Assembly (NCBI RefSeq): GCF_001440475.1
Contig: NZ_LLYB01000080.1
Location: forward strand, 415-33,805
DNA: 33,391 nt
From: Bradyrhizobium lablabi
Lineage (GTDB): Bacteria > Pseudomonadota > Alphaproteobacteria > Rhizobiales > Xanthobacteraceae
Reading direction: 5' to 3'
Under the pieces are notes generated by a model that worked only from the letters and a program-made list of their open reading frames with translations, had not been told where the DNA came from and did not search any database. The stretch's first letter is position 1. Each line of letters begins with the position of its first letter. A program made the translations under genes and the position numbers. This document shows positions 25,214 through 32,724 of this stretch, piece by piece.

Positions 25214-27901
25214 TTACACGGTCCAGGGCGCGGCGCGCCCGGCGTCGATTTGGTACTTCGCGATGGCCTCGGCGACGATGGCCGGTTTGATCGCGCCATC
25301 GTCGGCAAGCGCCTTCAGCGCAGCGATGGCGACGTAGTGCCGGTCGACCTCGAAGAACTTCCGCAGCTTCACGCGATAGTCGCTGCGGCCGAAACCGTCC
25401 GTGCCGAGCACGACATAACGACGCCCAGCCGCCTGCACGTATTCGCGGATCTGGTCGGCGTAGTTGCGCATGTAGTCGGTCGACGCCACGACCGGGCCCG
25501 GATGCCCTTCGAGCTGCGCTTCAACCCAGCTCTTGCGACGCGGCTCGGTTGGATGCAGCAGGTTCCAGCGCTCCGCCGCCATGCCATCGCGACGCAGTTC
25601 GTTGAAACTCGTCGCGCTCCACACGTCTGCGGTCACGCCGAAATCCGCCTTGAGCAGCTCGGCGGCTGCGATCACTTCACGCAGGATCGTGCCCGAGCCG
25701 ACGAGCTGGACGCGAAGGCCCTTCTTCGGTATCTCACCGCCATTCTTCAGCAGATAAAGTCCCTTGAGAATTCCCTCCTCCGCTCCCTTGCCCGCCTCGG
25801 CGAGGGAAGGATGCTGATAATTCTCGTTCATCAGGGTGATGTAGTAGTAGACATCCTCCTGCGCCTCGTACATGCGGCGCATGCCTTCGCGAACGATGGT
25901 CACGACTTCATACGCAAAGGTCGGATCGTAGGACACGCAGTTCGGAATAGTGCCGGCCAGCACGTGGCTGTGGCCGTCCTCATGCTGCAATCCTTCGCCA
26001 TTGAGCGTGGTGCGGCCGGCGGTGCCGCCGAGCAGGAAGCCTCGCGCGCGCATGTCACCCGCGAGCCAGGCGAGATCGCCGACGCGCTGCAGGCCGAACA
26101 TCGAGTAGTAGATGTAGAACGGAATCATCGGCACGTTGTTCGTGCTGTAGGACGTCGCAGCCACAATCCAGCTCGACATCGCGCCGCCTTCGTTGATGCC
26201 CTCCTGCAGCACCTGCCCGCTCTTGTCCTCGCGGTAGTACATGAGTTGATCGGCGTCCTGCGGACGATAGAGCTGACCAACGGACGAATAAATGCCGAGC
26301 TGCCGGAACATGCCTTCCATGCCGAAGGTACGGGATTCGTCCGGCACTATCGGCACGATGTGTTTGCCGATCGCCTTGTCGCGCACGAGAGTGCCGAGCA
26401 TCTGCACGAACGCCATCGTGGTCGAGATTTCGCGGTCGCCGGTGGCGTCGAGCAGCCGCTGGAACGTCGACAGCGGCGGAATTTGCAGGGAGGCGGACTT
26501 GCGCCGGCGCTGTGGCAGGCTACCGCCGAGCTTTTCGCGCTGCGCCCGGAAGTACTTCATCTCCGGGCTGTCGTCCGGCAAACGAATGAACGGGACCTTC
26601 GCAAGGTCTTCGTCGGCGACCGGAACCTGAAAGCGATCGCGAAAGCCGCGCAGCGCATCCTGCGTCATCTTCTTGGCCTGGTGCGCGATCATCTGTCCTT
26701 CGCCAGACTCGCCCATGCCGTAGCCCTTGACGGTCTTCGGCAGGATGACCGTCGGCTGCCCCTTATGGTTCACGGCCGCCGTATAGGCCGCAAAGACCTT
26801 CTCCGGGTCGTGGCCGCCGCGTGCGAGCTTCCATATCTCGTCGTCGCTCATGTCGGCGACAAGTTGCTTTAGTTCATCGTACTTGCCGAAGAAGTGCTCG
26901 CGGATATAGGCGCCGCTCTTGCTCTTGAAGTCCTGGTACTCGCCGTCGACGCATTCCTCCATGCGCTTGAGCAGCAACCCGCTCTTGTCTTTCTCAAGCA
27001 GGCGATCCCAGCCTGAGCCCCACAACACCTTGATGACGTTCCAGCCGGCGCCGCGGAAAACGCTTTCGAGCTCCTGAACGATCTTGCCGTTGCCGCGGAC
27101 CGGCCCGTCGAGCCGCTGAAGGTTGCAGTTGATGACGAAGATCAGGTTGTCGAGGTTCTCGCGACCGGCGAGCGAAATCGCGCCAAGCGACTCCGGCTCA
27201 TCCGTCTCGCCGTCTCCCATGAAGGCCCAGACCTTGCGATTGGCTGTTTCGGCCAGCTTGTGGTTCTGGAGGTACTTCAGGAACCGCGCCTGATAGATCG
27301 CCATCAGCGGGCCCAACCCCATCGACACCGTCGGGAACTGCCAGAAGTCCGGCATCAGCCAGGGATGCGGATAGCTCGATAGCCCCGCGCCGCCGGTCTC
27401 CTGCCTAAAGCTGAGGAGCTGCTCCTCGCTGAACCGTCCCTCGAGAAAGGCGCGCGCATAGATGCCGGGTGAGCAATGCCCCTGCACGAAGATCAGATCG
27501 CCGCCATGGCTGTCCGTTGGCGCATGCCAGAAATGGCCGTAGCCGATGTCGTAGAGTGTGGCAGCCGATTGGAAGCTCGCGATATGGCCACCGAGCTCCG
27601 AACTCTCCTTGTTGGCGCGAAGCACGATCGCAAGGGCATTCCATCGGATGATCGAACGCAGCTTGTGCTCGATAGCGCGGTCGCCCGGCAGCGCGGGCTG
27701 CTGATCCAGCGGAATCGTGTTGCAATAGGGTGTCGTCAACGTCTGCTGGATGCTGAGGCCGCCGCTGCGCGCAGCGTCAACCATCGTATTGACGACGAAT
27801 TCGGCCCGCTCATTGCCACGGTGACCTCGGATCGCCGACAGGGCATCCAGCCACTCCCGGGTTTCCTGCGGATCCAGATCGTGCGCGTCCGCGACTGTCA
27901 T
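25214..27901 (-). CDS. aceE: pyruvate dehydrogenase E1, homodimeric type
   Basis: An 895-residue thiamine-diphosphate enzyme that decarboxylates pyruvate and acetylates the E2 lipoyl group. The TPP motif is GDGETDEPES ... VINCNLQRLDG. The N-terminal ARKE/QETREWLDAL region and ERDRAIEHKLRSIIRWNA-type block match AceE rather than the alpha2-beta2 PdhAB enzyme that is standard in alphaproteobacteria. The start at 27901 (MTVADAHDLD) has GGGAGAGAG just upstream; the frame also runs back 11 codons to 27934. It is the first gene of the minus-strand string, preceded by a 595-base gap with a strong sigma-54 promoter match. It would supply acetyl-CoA for PhaA. Confidence 0.95.
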   Translation of the reverse strand: MTVADAHDLDPQETREWLDALSAIRGHRGNERAEFVVNTMVDAARSGGLSIQQTLTTPYCNTIPLDQQPALPGDRAIEHKLRSIIRWNALAIVLRANKESSELGGHIASFQSAATLYDIGYGHFWHAPTDSHGGDLIFVQGHCSPGIYARAFLEGRFSEEQLLSFRQETGGAGLSSYPHPWLMPDFWQFPTVSMGLGPLMAIYQARFLKYLQNHKLAETANRKVWAFMGDGETDEPESLGAISLAGRENLDNLIFVINCNLQRLDGPVRGNGKIVQELESVFRGAGWNVIKVLWGSGWDRLLEKDKSGLLLKRMEECVDGEYQDFKSKSGAYIREHFFGKYDELKQLVADMSDDEIWKLARGGHDPEKVFAAYTAAVNHKGQPTVILPKTVKGYGMGESGEGQMIAHQAKKMTQDALRGFRDRFQVPVADEDLAKVPFIRLPDDSPEMKYFRAQREKLGGSLPQRRRKSASLQIPPLSTFQRLLDATGDREISTTMAFVQMLGTLVRDKAIGKHIVPIVPDESRTFGMEGMFRQLGIYSSVGQLYRPQDADQLMYYREDKSGQVLQEGINEGGAMSSWIVAATSYSTNNVPMIPFYIYYSMFGLQRVGDLAWLAGDMRARGFLLGGTAGRTTLNGEGLQHEDGHSHVLAGTIPNCVSYDPTFAYEVVTIVREGMRRMYEAQEDVYYYITLMNENYQHPSLAEAGKGAEEGILKGLYLLKNGGEIPKKGLRVQLVGSGTILREVIAAAELLKADFGVTADVWSATSFNELRRDGMAAERWNLLHPTEPRRKSWVEAQLEGHPGPVVASTDYMRNYADQIREYVQAAGRRYVVLGTDGFGRSDYRVKLRKFFEVDRHYVAIAALKALADDGAIKPAIVAEAIAKYQIDAGRAAPWTV

Positions 27902-27978
27902 TACTCTCTCCCTTGCATGCCAAGCAGGCGTCATCGTTCATTGCGTCCCGCCTTCAAGCGGAAGCGCGCAATGCCACG

Positions 27979-27994
27979 CAGGCGGTATCGCCTG
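27979..27994 (-). repeat. small hairpin in the aceE leader
   Basis: CAGGCG (27979-27984) and CGCCTG (27989-27994) form a 6-bp stem with a 4-base loop, within the predicted 5' leader of aceE. It could shape the leader RNA, but the stem is short and no regulator family is recognised. Confidence 0.25.
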
Positions 27995-28097
27995 TCGCGT
28001 TAGATCAAAGACTGAATGCTGGCTGGCATCTGAACGTCCCCTCACGCTGTTTATGAGAGCTGCTCTTTTTGAGCTGCTTCTTCTTTGGAGACATCTA

Positions 28098-28113
28098 AGC
28101 AGCATTCGTGCCA
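28098..28113 (-). promoter_or_regulatory. sigma-54 (-24/-12) promoter upstream of aceE
   Basis: On the minus strand the sequence TGGCACGAATGCTGCT matches the RpoN consensus TGGCACG-N4-TTGCW with one mismatch (CTGC for TTGC). The invariant GG is at 28112-28111 and the GC at 28100-28099, exactly ten bases apart. Transcription would begin near 28087, about 186 bases before the aceE ATG, and run through the whole cluster. The cluster's own DctD-like protein is a sigma-54 activator, so feed-forward control by dicarboxylates is a natural inference. Confidence 0.6.
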
Positions 28114-28385
28114 GACCGCGGAAAGGCCGGCCAATCGCTCGCATGCCATTCATTTTGCTTGGGATTGCCCGACACCCCGTCGAGGCCGCCGCGATGATCG
28201 GCCGGAATCTGTCTGACGCGCCGGAAACGAGCCGCCGGTTCCGCCCGAAAGATCGGATCGGTCGGCGGGCACGCCCGGAGCGCTGCGCAAGTTGCCGTCA
28301 TTCGACCTCGAAAGCCGAGCGCAATGGTCGACAAGCGTGGAGGTGACAATCGAGTTGACGAACTTCGTTCGGATAGCGAATGTCT

Positions 28386-28416
28386 GCGACCGAAAACGTT
28401 CCTGCATTTTCGTCGC
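28386..28416. promoter_or_regulatory. dyad in the aceE-lipA divergent region, possible activator site
   Basis: GCGACCGAAAA (28386-28396) and TTTTCGTCGC (28407-28416) form an interrupted inverted repeat, 10 pairs with one unpaired base, around a 10-base centre. It is about 275 bases upstream of the predicted -24 element and about 80 bases before the lipA start, so it could serve either gene. No consensus was matched. Confidence 0.25.
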
Positions 28417-28496
28417 GTGCGGCAGCGCGAGCGCATCCGTGCGATGGTTCACAGCGTTGGATTCTTCGGCGCTCGCACACCATGAGGGTCGACCAA

Positions 28497-29465
28497 ATGA
28501 CCGTTGTACTTGATCTCCTCAACAACGATCCGCGACCGAAGAGGCGGCCCGACGCGCCGCGTCACCCCGAAAAGATCAATCGTCCCGACACGCCCATACA
28601 GAGCAAGCCTGCATGGATCCGCGTGAAGGCGCCGGGCTCAGCCGCATGGGCCGAGACGAAGCGCATCGTGCGCGAGAACAAGCTCGTGACCGTTTGCGAG
28701 GAAGCAAGTTGCCCCAACATCGGCGAGTGCTGGAGCAAGAAGCACGCGACCTTCATGATCATGGGCGATACCTGCACACGCGCCTGCGCGTTCTGCAACG
28801 TGCGCACCGGCCTCCCCGGTCCGCTCGACGCCGATGAGCCGGCCAAGGTCGCCGACGCGGTCGCCAAGCTCGGTCTCGAGCACGTGGTCGTTACATCCGT
28901 GGATCGCGACGACCTTGCCGACGGAGGCGCCGCGCATTTCGCTGCCACCATCGCCGCGATCCGTCTCGCGAGCCCGGGTACGACGATCGAGATCCTGACC
29001 CCGGACTTTCTGCGCAAGGCGGGCGCGCTCGAAACGGTCGTCGCGGCGAAACCCGACGTGTTCAACCATAATCTGGAGACTGTGCCGTCAAAGTATCTGA
29101 CGGTGCGGCCCGGCGCGCGCTATTTCCATTCGGTCCGGCTGATGCAGCGCGTGAAGGAATTCGATGCGGAGATCTTCACCAAGTCCGGCATCATGGTCGG
29201 CCTCGGCGAGGACCGGAACGAAGTGCTGCAATTGATGGACGATTTGCGTTCCGCCGACGTCGATTTCCTGACCATAGGACAGTACCTCCAGCCCACACGC
29301 AAGCATCACGCGGTCATCAGCTTCGTGTCGCCTGACGAATTCGGGACCTATGAGAAGGTCGCTTATGCCAAGGGATTCTTGCTCGTATCGGCTACGCCGT
29401 TGACGCGATCTTCACACCACGCCGACGACGATTTCCGCAAGCTGCGCACACGCCGGGGCAGCTAA
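28497..29465 (+). CDS. lipA: lipoyl synthase
   Basis: A 322-residue radical-SAM enzyme that inserts two sulphurs into protein-bound octanoyl groups to make lipoyl. The auxiliary cluster cysteines are in [12 protein letters not shown], the radical-SAM CxxxCxxC is in [10 protein letters not shown], and the C-terminal RSSH serine ligand region is [12 protein letters not shown]. The start at 28497 ([10 protein letters not shown]) fits the family; longer frames upstream do not. It is divergent from aceE across a shared 595-base gap, next to three genes coding four protein substrates or partners that need lipoate. That makes it a dedicated, possibly second, lipA. lipB is about 560 bases downstream on the same strand, beyond tRNA-Leu and fliN. 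Confidence 0.95.
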   Translation: MTVVLDLLNNDPRPKRRPDAPRHPEKINRPDTPIQSKPAWIRVKAPGSAAWAETKRIVRENKLVTVCEEASCPNIGECWSKKHATFMIMGDTCTRACAFCNVRTGLPGPLDADEPAKVADAVAKLGLEHVVVTSVDRDDLADGGAAHFAATIAAIRLASPGTTIEILTPDFLRKAGALETVVAAKPDVFNHNLETVPSKYLTVRPGARYFHSVRLMQRVKEFDAEIFTKSGIMVGLGEDRNEVLQLMDDLRSADVDFLTIGQYLQPTRKHHAVISFVSPDEFGTYEKVAYAKGFLLVSATPLTRSSHHADDDFRKLRTRRGS

Positions 29466-29539
29466 CGGGTCAAGCGGCGAGTAACAATGCGGGGATGGCT
29501 GACGCCGAAATTCTTTTTGTATCAATGGCTTACGCCCAT

Positions 29540-29624
29540 TGGTGCGCTCGGAGGGACTCGAACCCCCACGATGTTACTCACTGCCACCTCAAGGCAGCGC
29601 GTCTACCAATTCCGCCACGAGCGC
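29540..29624 (-). tRNA. tRNA-Leu(GAG)
   Basis: An 85-base class II tRNA on the minus strand. The acceptor stem GCGCTCG (29618-29624) pairs with CGAGCGC (29544-29550), with discriminator A and an encoded CCA (29540-29542). The anticodon arm CTGCC-TTGAGGT-GGCAG gives anticodon GAG, and a long variable arm and the TTCGAGTCC T-loop are present. Its 3' end faces the lipA/PHB cluster. The small hairpin at 29523-29541 overlaps the CCA end but is followed by A-rich sequence on this strand, so it is not a terminator. Confidence 0.97.
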
Positions 29625-29721
29625 TTGGGATACCGGCTGGAAGGATTGCAGCCCGCCGGATCAACGGCGCCGATGTAACAAATCAGGGATGCAGGGACAA
29701 GGAAGTTTTGTGCCCCGATAA

Positions 29722-29964
29722 CTACCTGACATCAGGGGATTTCGGCAGCATTTGCTTGACTTCGACCGCGATACGGTTGCGGTCCACCAGCACCACGCCG
29801 GAGGCTACTGGCAGGTTGTTGGCGAGGATCTTGACCTCGTCCTGCTCGGTGGCGTCCAATTCGATGATGGCGCCGCGGGAAAGCCGCATCACCTGGTGGA
29901 TGGGCATGGTCGTGGTGCCAAGCACCACCATGAGATCGACGCTGACTTTATCGAGGGTGGCCAC
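29722..29964 (-). CDS. fliN: FliN-type flagellar motor switch protein (short form)
   Basis: An 80-residue protein made of little more than one SpoA (FliN C-terminal) domain: LDKVSVDLMVVLGTTTMPIHQVMRLSRGAIIELD, then VKILANNLPVASGVVLVDRNRIAVEVKQML. FliN forms the lower C-ring of the flagellar motor, where it helps switch rotation and bind export components. The start is GTG at 29964 with only a weak purine-rich site upstream. The protein lacks the variable N-terminal region of E. coli FliN, and no other flagellar gene is near. It is divergent from lipB with a 64-base gap. It could also be a FliN-like secretion C-ring part, but the fold is clear. Confidence 0.85.
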   Translation of the reverse strand: MATLDKVSVDLMVVLGTTTMPIHQVMRLSRGAIIELDATEQDEVKILANNLPVASGVVLVDRNRIAVEVKQMLPKSPDVR

Positions 29965-30028
29965 TTCTGAACCGCCAAAGGGGGACTAAATGGGTGTGGT
30001 TCCCACCTGACCACGTTATGGTTAGCCA

Positions 30029-30757
30029 ATGGTTAATGACCGCCAAAGCCTTGATTTGACGATATTCGCGCATGCCAAAGGCGGCGCCGAGGTCGAATGG
30101 CGGATTGCGGCGGAACCGGTGCCCTACCCCGATTCCGTGACCGAGATGGAGGCCCGCGCGGCCGCCATCGCCGACGGCAGAGCGGCCGAACTGATCTGGC
30201 TCTTGGAGCATCCCCCGCTCTACACCTCGGGCACCAGCGGCAAACAAGCCGACCTGCTCGACCCACGATTCCCCCTGTTCACCACCGGCCGCGGCGGACA
30301 AGTCACCTATCATGGACCCGGCCAGCGGGTGGCCTATGTGATGCTCGACCTCAAGCGGCGCCGGCCGGACGTGCGGGCCTATGTGGCCGGCCTCGAAGAA
30401 TGGATCATCCGTACGCTCGACGCCTTCAACGTCCGTGGCGAGCGCCGCGAGGATCGCGTCGGCGTCTGGGTCAGGCGGCCCGACAAGGGCGCAGGCTACG
30501 AGGACAAGATCGCGGCGATCGGCGTGCGGCTGCGGCGCTGGGTGTCGTTCCACGGCATCGCCATCAATGTCGAACCGAACCTGTCGCATTTTTCCGCGAT
30601 CGTGCCCTGCGGCGTTGTCGATCCGCGTTACGGCGTCACCTCGCTGGTCGACCTCGGCCTGCCCGTGACGATGGAAGATGTCGACGTCGCACTGCGGCGC
30701 GCATTCGAGGACGTGTTCGGCGCGACCGGCGTACGCCTGCCCGAAGCGACGGTGTAA
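30029..30757 (+). CDS. lipB: octanoyl-[acyl-carrier-protein]:protein octanoyltransferase
   Basis: A 242-residue enzyme that moves octanoate from ACP to the lysine of lipoyl domains, the step before LipA. The motif [12 protein letters not shown] (about 90-101), the active-site Lys in KIAAIGVRL and the catalytic Cys in IVPCGV are present and in the usual order. The ATG at 30029 is preceded by a poor ribosome site; no better start is in frame nearby. It is co-directional with lipA but separated by tRNA-Leu and fliN, so it is probably transcribed separately. It would serve the lipoyl domains coded in the AceF and Lpd genes here as well as others in the cell. Confidence 0.95.
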   Translation: MVNDRQSLDLTIFAHAKGGAEVEWRIAAEPVPYPDSVTEMEARAAAIADGRAAELIWLLEHPPLYTSGTSGKQADLLDPRFPLFTTGRGGQVTYHGPGQRVAYVMLDLKRRRPDVRAYVAGLEEWIIRTLDAFNVRGERREDRVGVWVRRPDKGAGYEDKIAAIGVRLRRWVSFHGIAINVEPNLSHFSAIVPCGVVDPRYGVTSLVDLGLPVTMEDVDVALRRAFEDVFGATGVRLPEATV

Positions 30758-30824
30758 CCCTACGGTGCGCACCCCCGCGGCCTGCTCAGCCTGATCAGGA
30801 CCAGCGCTTTCCTGTTGGCAGTCA

Positions 30825-30851
30825 GCCTCGCTTGTTCTCCGCAAGCGAGGC
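30825..30851 (+). terminator. strong stem-loop downstream of lipB
   Basis: GCCTCGCTTG (30825-30834) and CAAGCGAGGC (30842-30851) are a perfect 10-bp inverted repeat with a 7-base loop, 68 bases after the lipB stop. No T-tract follows (TTGCGC), so it is a terminator candidate by position and strength only. Confidence 0.45.
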
Positions 30852-31003
30852 TTGCGCTATGCTTGATTCCGGTGTCGCCCACGCCTCCCCCCTCCATCGG
30901 GAAAGTAAACGTCATGCCGGGCGAATCACTTGTTGGGCCGACTGTTCGAGCGCCAGGCATAAGGAGGGGTTGCGATCATTGCTCGCAATGGGAGGTTCTC
31001 TCG

Positions 31004-31717
31004 ATGAAATTGTCTGCGCCAATCTATCATCTGAAGCGGAAGGCGAAGCTTCTTTCCCGCAAGCAAGGTGTTCCACTCCACGAAGCGCTTGACCGTATTG
31101 CGGTGGCCGAAGGCTTCAACAGCTGGAGTCTACTCGCCGCCAGGGCGGCTGCCGTGACGCCAGCCGGCAAACTATTCACCCGGCTCAGACTTGGCGATCT
31201 GGTGCTGGTGGGTGCCCGTCCGGGCCACGGCAAAACCCTGATGAGCCTCCAACTCGCCGTGGAAGCCATGAAGTCAGGCCGTCGAGGGGCATTCTTCTCG
31301 CTGGAATATACCGAGAAGGATATGCTCGACCACTTCCGAGCAATCGGCGTGGAGCCGGCGCAGTTCGATCGGTTGTTCGAGTTCGATTGTTCCGACGCCA
31401 TCAGCGCCGATTACATCGTGAAGCGGATGGCCGGTGCGCCGCGCGGGACGCTCGTGGTCGTCGACTATCTGCAACTCCTTGATCAGCGCCGTGAAAATGC
31501 GGACCTGGTGATTCAGGTCCGCTCGCTGAAATCATTCGCGCGCGACCAGGGCCTGATCGTCGTCTTTATCTCCCAGATCGACCGCTCATACGATCCGGCG
31601 GCGAGGTCGTGTCCCGATCTCAGGGATGTCCGGCTGCCGAACCCGCTGGATTTGAAGCTGTTCGACAAGACGTGCTTCCTGAACAGCGGCGAAGTTCAGT
31701 TCCGGGCTGCGGGCTGA
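31004..31717 (+). CDS. RecA/DnaB-like P-loop ATPase
   Basis: A 237-residue protein with start at ATG 31004 (MKLSAPIYHLKRKAK) and GGAGG at 30991-30995. Residues 1-55 form a small helical N-domain with GFNSWSLLAA, a pattern seen in a family of rhizobial proteins annotated as DNA helicases. Then comes a RecA-like core: Walker A GARPGHGKT (70-78), AFFSLEYTEKDM (motif like DnaB H1a) and Walker B LVVVDYLQLL, with FISQIDRSYD later. It resembles the C-terminal ATPase domain of DnaB, but lacks the DnaB N-terminal domain and linker, and at this size is unlikely to be a full replicative helicase. The function is unknown; it may be an ATPase acting on DNA or a partner protein. Confidence 0.75.
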   Translation: MKLSAPIYHLKRKAKLLSRKQGVPLHEALDRIAVAEGFNSWSLLAARAAAVTPAGKLFTRLRLGDLVLVGARPGHGKTLMSLQLAVEAMKSGRRGAFFSLEYTEKDMLDHFRAIGVEPAQFDRLFEFDCSDAISADYIVKRMAGAPRGTLVVVDYLQLLDQRRENADLVIQVRSLKSFARDQGLIVVFISQIDRSYDPAARSCPDLRDVRLPNPLDLKLFDKTCFLNSGEVQFRAAG

Positions 31718-31860
31718 CGTTCGCTAACCCAGCGGATTCAAATCGCGGGCGATGTTTGTTCGTCCGCGATTTGGACGTTGCCGCACCGGCGCAAGGTCTT
31801 CCGCTACGGCGATCGGTGCCACATATCGAGAGGCAGGCGTGGTGTTTAGAGGAGGTCGCG

Positions 31861-32160
31861 ATGACATCGCAGAGACTTCCCTTCGAGAACCGGTGGACCA
31901 ACAACGCAAACGCCCTGCACTGGAGTTCCGAACTGGACCATCTGGGCGTGGCAAACGTCCGGGCCATGTTCGTCGATCACGAAATGCGGCATCCCAATCG
32001 CCGCAACGTCGTGCAGGACGTTCCCGCCGGTTTCGTCCGGGATTGGCTGGCGTTCCAGGATCGCCGAGCGGCGCGCCAACAACTGGTTTGGCGCGCCACC
32101 GTGATTGCCCTCTTGCTAGTCGCGGCCACTGCGGCGGTCGTCACCGTACTCAGGGCGTGA
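31861..32160 (+). CDS. small single-pass membrane protein, function unknown
   Basis: A 99-residue protein from ATG 31861 with GAGGAGG upstream. Residues 1-70 are soluble and charged (NRWTNNANALHWSSELDHLG, VRAMFVDHEMRHPNRRNVVQ), then a single membrane helix near the C-terminus (VIALLLVAATAAVVTVL). It is a tail-anchored layout. I do not recognise a family. It follows the DnaB-like ATPase gene by 143 bases in the same direction, so the two may be co-transcribed, but nothing more can be said of its role. Confidence 0.6.
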   Translation: MTSQRLPFENRWTNNANALHWSSELDHLGVANVRAMFVDHEMRHPNRRNVVQDVPAGFVRDWLAFQDRRAARQQLVWRATVIALLLVAATAAVVTVLRA

Positions 32161-32174
32161 GTTACCGATGAGGT

Positions 32175-32603
32175 TCATGCCGCCACCTTTCGCGGCGCGA
32201 CCTCCAGCTTGCCCGCGATATAGCGGCGCTCCTGCGTCAGCCCGCCGAAGCCGTAAGCATCGCCCTTCACTTCGTCGACATGGGCGTAGCTCTCTTCATG
32301 CAGCGGCCCGAGCAACTCGCCCATGCGCTGGAACAGCGCCGCGAGATAGGCCGCCTTCTCGTCCTTGGTGTTGGTGCCTTCGCTGACATGCACGTCGAGC
32401 CAGAAGCTGGCGAGGCTCTGCTCGGCGAGCGACTTTCCGCCGGCGAACCAGTCGGCGGCATCGACCGACTTCACGATGACGGCGGTGACCTTGGGGTCCT
32501 TGCGCAGGATTCGCGCGGTGAGATCGCTGACGGCGGAGGCAATCTCTGCCTTCAGCGACGGCGCCTTGCGGGCGCTGGAATAGGTGACGGTAATGAGCGG
32601 CAT
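32175..32603 (-). CDS. tautomerase-superfamily protein
   Basis: A 142-residue protein starting MPLITVTYSSARKAPSLKAEIASAVSDLTARIL, so the catalytic amino-terminal proline (Pro2, Pro1 after Met removal) of the 4-oxalocrotonate tautomerase family is in place. The later FWLDVHVSEGTNTKDEKAAYLAALFQRM part looks like a second beta-alpha-beta unit, giving a two-unit length. The substrate is not known. It is divergent from a LysR regulator gene with a 121-base gap, the usual layout for a LysR-controlled catabolic or detoxification gene. Confidence 0.85.
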   Translation of the reverse strand: MPLITVTYSSARKAPSLKAEIASAVSDLTARILRKDPKVTAVIVKSVDAADWFAGGKSLAEQSLASFWLDVHVSEGTNTKDEKAAYLAALFQRMGELLGPLHEESYAHVDEVKGDAYGFGGLTQERRYIAGKLEVAPRKVAA

Positions 32604-32705
32604 GGTCGTTCTCCTCTGGGCATTTGCGCGCGTCCATCGCGCCTGACCCAATAGCTAGACCAGCGGCCATCATTTTGGTATCTTATCTTCATTCATAACA
32701 GTGAT

Positions 32706-32715
32706 AACAATTGTT
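32706..32715. promoter_or_regulatory. palindrome before the LysR gene, possible LysR operator
   Basis: AACAATTGTT is a perfect 10-base palindrome within an AT-rich stretch (32675-32724) of an otherwise GC-rich region, between divergent tautomerase and LysR genes. It fits the symmetric T-N11-A style of LysR sites but is short. Confidence 0.35.
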
Positions 32716-32724
32716 GATGATGAC

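Noticed and set aside
25250..26872. 540-codon plus-strand frame inside aceE
   Set aside because: Antisense shadow; histidine/arginine-rich translation without family likeness.
28053..28346. 97-codon plus-strand frame in the aceE-lipA gap
   Set aside because: It overlaps the sigma-54 promoter and has no recognisable protein pattern or ribosome site.
29523..29541. 6-bp hairpin at the tRNA-Leu 3' end as a terminator
   Set aside because: On the tRNA strand it is followed by A-rich, not T-rich, sequence, and it overlaps the CCA end.
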